Below, in pieces: positions 56,881 to 64,000 of a stretch of 64,000 nt of DNA (position 1 is its first letter; each line of letters opens with the position of its first letter). The translations under genes were made by a program, and so were the position numbers. The stretch is from Chloranthus sessilifolius (taxonomy: Eukaryota > Streptophyta > Magnoliopsida > Chloranthales > Chloranthaceae), in contig CM037589.1 of NCBI GenBank assembly GCA_021018995.1, forward strand, positions 10,369,001 through 10,433,000, written 5' to 3'. The notes beneath the pieces are model-generated. The model searched no databases, was not told where the DNA came from, and was given only the letters and a program-made list of their open reading frames with translations.

Positions 56881-57119
56881 GCTAGCACGCCTAAAAGCTT
56901 GAAGCCGCTTCGATGAGATTGCTCGATTGGATGCGACTTGCCGAATTAGCGAAGGAGTGTACCTAGATATGATGGTCAAGCCTTCCTTTGTTGACCCAGA
57001 TAAAAACGGGCATTTTTAGATCCGAAATTTTGAAGATTAAAGGACGCTTGCGTGGGCCCTAAACCGATTTCCTATTCGATTTGACGACCCTTCTTTTTCG
57101 AGATAGATTATATGTCCCC

Positions 57120-58393
57120 GATGTGGACACCTTGAAATGAGATTCTCGCGAGGCACATAACTGGATATTCGGTGCACCGGAAGCACAAAAATGTATCGAA
57201 TATTCAAATTATTATTGGTGGCAATATGAAGAGAGAGATTGCTGAATACGTCTCCAGGTGTTTGGTATGCCAGCAGGTGAAAGTTGAGCATCAGAAGCAG
57301 GCCGGTCTTTTGCAACCCTTATCGATTCCCGAGTGGAAGTGGCAGAATATCTCAATGGATTTCATAGTTGGACTCCTAGAACCTCAAAGAAACACAACGC
57401 CATCTGGGTTATTGTGGACCGCTTGACCAAGTCGGCGCACTTCCTACCTTTCAAGGTTACCGATAGTGGGGACAAATTGGCTGAGACATATCTGAAGGAA
57501 ATAGTCAAGCTTCACGGAGTTCTGTGAGCATTGTGAGACAGGACACGAAGTTCACTTCGATCATGGGAGGAAATTTCAAGAAGCAATGGGTACGAGACTC
57601 GACTTCAGTACAGCCTTCCATCCAGAGACCGACGGTCAGACTGAACGAGTTAATCAGATTGTTGAAGACATGCTTCGAGCCTGCATGTTAGATTTTCGAG
57701 GTAATTGGGATGAGCACCTCCCTTTGATTGTGTTTTCCTATAACAAGTTTCGTGCAAGCATCGGGATGTCACCTTTTGAAGCTCTTTATGGTCAAGTTGT
57801 AGGACGCCTCTTGTTGGGACGAGGTTGGTGAAAGAAAATGTTTGGAACTCGTTGAAACCACGATCGAGAAGGTTAGAGTTGTTCGAGATTGAAAGAAGCT
57901 CAAGACCGCTGTAAAGCCTATGCCGCATGAGAAGACGCTTGATAGAATTTGAGGTTGGTGATTTGGTTTTCATCGGTATCACCGACTAAAGGTATAATGC
58001 GTTTTGGAATGCGGGAAAGCTAAGTCCAGAGATACGTGGGACCTTTCGTTATCACAGATCGTATCGGTGAGGTAGCATACGAGTTTCACTTCCAAACACT
58101 TGCGGTATACACAATGTGTTTCATGTGTCTATGTCAAGAATACACCTCGATCCGTCTCATGTCCTTGATATCGAGCCGATAGAAGTTAGAGACGATCGAC
58201 CATCATAGAGAAGCTTCGTATTGTAGATCGGAAGGAGAAAATCATCAAAGGTAAGTTACAAGGTACAAGGCAAGATCACACATCACATCGAATGAAGCCA
58301 CTTGGGAGCGAGAAGCCAGACTTTGGAGAAATATCCTGAGCTTATCACTATGTACGTAATTTCGAGGACTAAAAATATTATAAGGAGGGAGAA
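57120..58393 (+). pseudogene. G1 integrase and chromodomain remnant
   Basis: 57172-57426 and 57333-57527 hold the zinc-binding [20 protein letters not shown] and the core ISMDFIVGL, then [11 protein letters not shown]. 57586-57831 holds the catalytic Glu context (FHPETDGQTERVNQIVEDML). Past 57831 there are single-base gaps and short losses every few dozen codons. Fragments of the integrase C-terminal domain and chromodomain (VGDLVFI, HNVFHVS-like, EATWE-like) can be followed to ELITMYVISRTKNI just before the LTR. Confidence 0.85.
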
Positions 58394-60940
58394 TGTAACA
58401 ACCCTAAAATTTAGCTATTTTATTTGTGGTGTATGATGGGTGTTGCACCAAACTCGGTGCTAGTGCTTCACAATCAAGCCTAACCTAATTAGGAGACCTC
58501 TATTTAAGTAGAGGATACGTCCAAAACCCTCACTTTTCACTTTAAGAAAACCTAGCCTCTTGCTTTTGTTTTCTTCTTCTCAAAACCTAGTCCCTTCATC
58601 TCCCCCATCCTCTTGGAAAAAAAAAAAAACACTCGACCCCTTTAGATCTCTTGGGTGTTCTATCATAAAGAACACCGTGGTGTTTTCTACCGTCGGATCG
58701 TGGAGATAGAAGGCGGCGTAATCGTGGACGGACCATCGTGTGGACACCGTGCTCTAATCGCCATAGATCTGCCGATCACGCTTCAAGAGGTGGGTACCCA
58801 TCTATCCGTCTCATCCTTCTTAGATCCCATCGCGTAAAATATGTTGATCGCGTACCGATGGGATATTTAAAATAAATCTAAAACTGTTTTTATTTATTTT
58901 TATTTTTTTTAAAAATCTATTTTAGGATTATAATAATAATGAAATCTGTTTTTGGTATGAAATTTTGTAAATTCTGTTTTTGTATGAAATTTTGTGAAAT
59001 CTGTTTTTGTATAAAATTTTGTGAGATCTTTGATGCATTGTTGGGTTTTATTTTCGGAACCCTATATTTTTATTTACTTTATTGTGAATCTGTGACCGTC
59101 AATCGATTGAAACCCTATGGGAGCGCATGCCCTACTACCCCGTGGCACCCACACCCACTCCCTACCCCGTTGAAAAATATAAAATTAAAATATTAATTAA
59201 CAACTAAAATAATAAATAAATTTTACGAAAGAGATTACGTTAAATAAATATTATTGTATGAAAGTGGTATTATATTAAAGAGTAAAATATTATTAGGTTA
59301 ATTAAATAATAAATTAGTTGATAAAAAAAAAATGTAATAATTAGTAAAAATGTATAATGGGCTGTAAATGTGATGAGTTATTAAAAAGTAATATTTTCAT
59401 TGAATAATAAATTGAATAATGATAAATATAGCTTATATGTTTGATTAGTATTATTATAATAATTGATAATAATACAATTATTAATTAGTAATTAGATTAA
59501 TGATATTTAGAGAAATGAATTAAATTAATAAAGTAAATATTAAATATTAAGATTATCTGTTGTATTATATATCATTTAATTAATGAATTATTAAAATTTG
59601 TACATGAATATTACTATTATATAATTCTGTTATAATAAGAAGTTTATTTATAACAACTGTCATAAATGCTTTTATTGTTAATGTTTGTATTAAGGTTACA
59701 TTTAATATAATATATATATTATATGAATATGGTCGAATTATTTTTAGCAAGTATTTATATAGAATAAATACCCTAAGTCATTGCCTATTGAAAACTTATA
59801 AATTATTCCATTTTAAAATAAACGAAAATTAATAAACTGTTGGAATTCCTTACTCCTTTTAGAAATAAATTCCCCTATTAATGTGAACTAAGATTCGGTC
59901 AAGCACCCTAAATTGTAATCATCACCCTATTATATAATTATATTAGTGTGCTATATAAATAAACATAAATATAGATATACTCAAAACCTAAATGTAAACT
60001 TTTTATGTGTGATACTGTTGTGTTTGTAACTAAATCAAGTTATATGAATTAAGGATATGTTAGAAGCATGCAGAGTGTATGAGATCATGCCTACACTTGG
60101 GCGTGGTGATTCGCTGAGATGACATCGAAGCGAGGAATACACCGTATTCACATGCCTTACAACTCATGGTGGAATGGGACCCATGACGAGTCAGGTGAGT
60201 GTGAATTCAGTGTAATCTCGTAAACGGTGGCATATACGGCGACCCTATCACCCCGAGTTCAAATATGATAGTATAGATTATGAGTAAGTTTTTTAGGCTT
60301 TAAATGGTGAGGCTATCTCACTATAGTTCGCCTTAGAATTAAGTTATAAGAGTATGTTATGAGTATGAAATAAGATATGTCACGATGCGATAATAAGATA
60401 CTGCCTGTGCCAAAGAAAAGATAAATAACTTAAGTTTAGATGCGTTGCGTTTACGGAGCCACCGTAAGGGCAACAACGTCTTTCACCAAGACGGATCTCG
60501 GGAGAGATTATGAGTATGAGTATGTCTACAAGTCGGCCATTATGTCTCCCATTGTTTGGATGGTGGAGTATGAGTATGACACGAGGCGTTATGATATGGT
60601 GGTATGATACTATGTTGACCCTCTCATAGTAGCTCGGCGGCGACTCGACGCAGTCGGTATAGGATTTCACTAGTATGTTAGTTACGCTCATGCGATGTCT
60701 GACGTATATGCGAGAATGATAATAAGACATGGTATAATAAGGTATGAGATATGGTGAGGACGTTAGGACATCAGTATCTAGATCATGGTCTTGCATTTAT
60801 GGTATGAGCTTTATAATATGCATATGATTTTGTCATTATTTTGCTATCTGTTTGAGATACTATTATTTTTATCACTCACAAGATGCACCCACAATGCACC
60901 TGAGAAGTATGGGGTGGATTGGTGGTGTATCCCACTGAGT

Positions 60941-61130
60941 TTACGTGACTGAGTAAACTCATCCCACGATAATCTAACCGCAGTGATTTCCTTTGGTGGA
61001 GTGGACATCGCCTTCGATCCCGCCGATCGAAGTTTCTTGATCCATGGTGTCTTGACTACGAGCCTTGGGAGGGTGGCGAGAGTACCAGGAGGGTTATAGT
61101 GCCGATTTCGATCCGAGTACCGACTATTGA
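60941..61130 (+). other. Conserved LTR-embedded acidic segment, G1 3' LTR copy
   Basis: Same block as at 53131-53339. The acceptor reads ACCGCAGTGATTTC, and the tail ADFDPSTDY with stop (61128-61130) is intact. The middle differs from the 5' copy by clustered small indels. Confidence 0.45.
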
Positions 61131-61388
61131 GCATTGCGGACTTGGTAGTAGTTTGAGTCTTTCTTTTTACCATGGATTTTATGATTCTATTTTATCGGAT
61201 TTGTCTCCGACGTTTACTATTGTTTATTGATGGATTTATCAGATTCAGCACTTCTATTTTAGCATTTATGATTCTTTATATTCCACTGTTATATGTTGAT
61301 TTTCACGGATTTCGTGGAATCGGACATGCGCGATAACTCTGATTAAGTGTATGTCCGCTTAGCATATCCGGGATATGTGCGGGTCATA

Positions 61389-61430
61389 ACCCGAAATTCT
61401 AGGCCCTTGGGATGGGGTAGAATTTCGGGT
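61389..61430. other. Perfect hairpin at the G1 LTR terminus
   Basis: Arms ACCCGAAATTCTA and TAGAATTTCGGGT with a 16-base loop, 7 bases before the LTR end. L3 has the same structure with a few arm mismatches. In the G1 5' LTR the loop and inner arms occur in the opposite orientation near 53555-53587. Confidence 0.8.
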
Positions 61431-61442
61431 CGTGACAATATA

Positions 61443-64000
61443 TCCAGCCTCGTAGAGCACCTATATGCATTTTTTCTATTTAACGAAAGGTTGGACACTC
61501 ACCAACCTGGAAGCTTTTATGGGAGAAAAAAATAATAATTAAAATGTGAAAATTAATTTTAGCTGATTACTTTAAAAGCATTTGTTAAATCGCATGAAAG
61601 AACTGTTTTTTCATTCCAATCTTTTAAACTAAATGTTCAACTAACATCTTCAAAGGGTCCTTATTTACATAGGAAACATTGGCGCTTGTAGTCTTGTACA
61701 CAATTTTAGAAAGAGAAAATTAAAAATACATGCTTAATTTATATTAACTTTAGGAAAACATGCCAAATTTTTTTATTTTAGGAAATCAATGCCAACAAAT
61801 TTTTAGAAACGATTTATGGACTACAAGTGGCATGCATCTAGGATCAGATGTCACGGCAATTTGCCCAAGGATGATCTACTATCTCAAAAGTATGGGTATT
61901 ATCCGATGCATATATATCATTGAAAATGTAATAAAAAATACTCAAATTTAATGCCCCAGATTGATTGGGTGGTGACCCTAACCTGACCCCTCAAAATAAG
62001 GGCAAAAAAGCCTTAAAAAAGTTTCTTTTTTAAAAAAAAATCACGTTACGGGTAGGTCTTATTTTTATTGAATCACGATGGATCTAAGATCACAAGCATT
62101 GTTTCCCTAAAATTTTAAAAATGGGGCATTTTTCCTATCGTTAATTAAAATTAGGCATTGTTTTCTAAAATGGCCTTTAAAACATAAATTGGTATTATGG
62201 GAACTTGTGCGAAGATGAAATACCATTTAAGCCATCTAACTAGAAAGTCATTATCTAAATTTTTTTCTGCAAAAAATTAACATTAAGTGCGATTTTTATC
62301 ATACGATTGAATACAGTCAAATGCTAGGATCTGATCCAACAGGTGACTTCGTTGTTATATCATATATATTTTGAATGTTGTTAACTTGTTTTCATATGTC
62401 GCAAAATCTAAATAATACTAAGTCTTTAAAATACAAAGTATTCCTTTTAAGTTGTGTTTGGGTATAATTTGTGCGTTGAAACAATGCAGTCAAAGTTATT
62501 TGGCTAAATGACGCCTGGCTCTAATACCTAACTGTCTGATTTTAAATTTCGGCCATATCTGATATACATGGATGCGTATAAGTTTAGGCACCTTTCGATA
62601 TGATACACACCCCCAATTCTAACAAAGGTAGGATATCGAGTCAAACAAAACACATGTTTTTAAAATACTTTTGGCATGAGATTTACTTGCTCACACTGGC
62701 CGGTAAGTGCACCAAGGATGGCTTATATGTACCAGATATGAATCGTTGACAGTATGCATCGGATATATTGTTCTAAAGAGAACCTCAGAAAGTGGACTGG
62801 TCAAAATCTGAGCAATTTCCTGGAAAACTTAGAAATCATGTATTTCTTGAGTTGCTCATTTTCTTAACATTTTCTGAGTTTCTTTGGGCTCGTTCGGCAC
62901 TTTCCGTCGAGAAACCTATTTTCTGAGGAAAATGGCTATCTCAATCTCTGCCCAGAAATTCATTATTTGAGGAAAGTCATTTTCTGAGTGATTGTTCTTG
63001 AGTTACTCATAAACTCATTTTTCTTAGAAAACTTGACATTTTCTTGTGTTCTACACTTTCTCAAGAAAGTGTAAGAAAGTGCATTGTGTACTTCAACCCC
63101 CTATAGCTTCATGTATTTATGGCATTCATCAAAGCGATTATATTTATCGGATGATCGTCAAAATTTATATGCTTTAAATCGATAATGTGTTTAACATTTT
63201 GGTCGGTCAGATTCTCGAAATGTTATCTTAAACGTATACACCAACGGGGACTTACTTGAAATCTGATAGTTATCAGTTCGATTTAGATTTGAGAAACTAG
63301 AAATCGATAGTTATCAATTCAGTTTCAATTTAGCATAAAATTCGGCCAAAACTGACCCAATGACACCCCAACCCATTTTCTATATTTTTTACATCTAAAA
63401 TATCGGCTTGGGTCACATTGACCCTGCATAACCTGATTTTCGCCTAACCCGACCCAACCTCTTAGTCGACCTAAGTTAGATGCCTCATTCATGATGTCCG
63501 ACCTGGTAAAATATCGAGTCACTCTATCAAATGACAACCCTACCGATGGAATACCGTCCGTACACGACCATGAACCTTATTATAAAAATTCAATATAAAT
63601 GAAATAAATATGAGTCAACATAAAGCCAGACATTGTTACCAAGTTAGACATCACGAAAAAATCGGTGAAGAAAAAAAATTAAAAAGTAAATAAATAATTT
63701 GAGGGATCAGCCCGACCCGTTACTGAAACCTTAACCTGATCCTTATCGAGAAAAAATATGTTTAAAACACAAGAATCACATTTTTCAAGTAATTGTTTTT
63801 TTGAATAAAATGTGTTTTAATCGTGAAAGTACAGTTTTTCAAAAAATGGCGATTAAAATATTTTTAAAAACAAATCGGTGAATTTGGTAACTATAACACC
63901 ACATTTAAACAAAGAAAACAATGTTGAGTGGTGTCAATCAAATGATGTTGAGCCTTTACCATCCAAACCATGCATAAAAAGATCTTGAGATCATGGGTCT
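61443..64000. other. Repeat-derived spacer to the window end
   Basis: Contains a partial M2 copy (62212-62340) and a TTTTCTGAG/CTCAGAAA-rich patch (62780-63090). It also has TATCGGTTCGATTT-like blocks (63250-63350, as near 19540), a GACCC/GGGTC-rich patch (63400-63480) and the start of an M3 arm (about 63930-64000, cut by the edge). No gene is visible. Confidence 0.5.

Larger units (their letters stand above)
49660..61437 (+). mobile_element. G1: full-length Ty3/gypsy retrotransposon (Tekay-like chromovirus), defective
   Basis: TGTAACAACCCT at 49660 and GGGTCGTGACA at 61437, flanked by ATATA on both sides (49655-49659 and 61438-61442). Long LTRs (5' 49660 to about 53596; 3' 58394-61437) enclose GAG, PR, RT, RNase H, IN and a decayed chromodomain in that order. 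The 3' LTR starts directly behind the last coding remnant, as in Tekay/Del elements. ATATA is low-complexity, but it coincides exactly with both TG and CA ends. Coding frames are broken many times, while large parts of the two LTRs are nearly identical. Confidence 0.93.
58394..61437 (+). repeat. G1 3' LTR (3044 bp)
   Basis: TG...CA ends. The head has a CTATTTAAG TATA-like box near 58500 and a CT-rich, AAAACCTAG-containing leader that looks like a transcription start region. A GAG|GTGGG donor-like site lies near 58790. The tail from 59030 on matches the 5' LTR. It ends with a perfect hairpin (61389-61430). Confidence 0.9.

Overview
This window is plant nuclear DNA, from the dark matter of a large, repeat-rich angiosperm genome. 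The evidence is intron-bearing host gene fragments (CAX exchanger, purple acid phosphatase, MOSC protein, NBS-LRR), Tekay-like Ty3/gypsy and Tork-like Ty1/copia retrotransposons, TRIMs, CACTA and hAT MITEs, and AT-rich spacers with TA microsatellites. No rRNA, tRNA, CRISPR or bacterial-type operon is visible. I cannot name the species. Only one stretch looks like an intact host coding exon: a coiled-coil protein at 42032-42876 on the minus strand.

Layout. 1-16.7 kb is a graveyard of long LTRs from related gypsy families, called here L1 (1-1402, +), L2 (1772-4337, -), L3 (8916 to about 10590, -), L4 (11928-16703, -) and L5 (13327-15608, +). L5 is nested inside L4, and both have exact 5-bp target duplications. 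18.5-19.5 kb holds a gypsy integrase remnant (G2). 19.8-28.85 kb starts with a CACTA transposon end rich in subterminal repeats. It then carries pieces of at least four unrelated host genes on one strand plus a LINE tail, ending with a plant-type promoter and leader; it resembles a gene-capturing transposon. 29-34.6 kb has TRIMs, MITEs and a tandem array whose unit includes a TRIM LTR head. 35012-40386 is a complete but decayed copia element (minus strand, target duplication CAAAT). 40.4-49.6 kb contains the coiled-coil exon and many MITEs. 49660-61437 is a full-length gypsy element (G1, plus strand, target duplication ATATA). The remainder is repeat-derived spacer.

Main observation. All five long LTR families, solo or in G1, carry a conserved block about 260-440 bp before the LTR 3' end: a branch-point-like CTCAC or CTCAT, a CAG|GT 3' splice-like site (less clear in L2), and then a short acidic reading frame with a conserved stop. 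Between L1 and L4 this frame is ungapped over 36 codons. Differences at codon positions 1, 2 and 3 number 3, 3 and 11, the mark of protein-level constraint. Four LTRs also have a GAG|GT donor-like site near their head (mutated in L4), and the DNA in between holds arrays of short ATCGAT- or TCGA-centred palindromes. I infer that these LTRs contain a leader intron and a small conserved coding exon. No start codon is established.

Second observation. G1 has near-identical LTR tails but unrelated LTR middles, and its 5' LTR end has a flipped hairpin loop. Its coding region is full of frameshifts despite LTR tails that look young.
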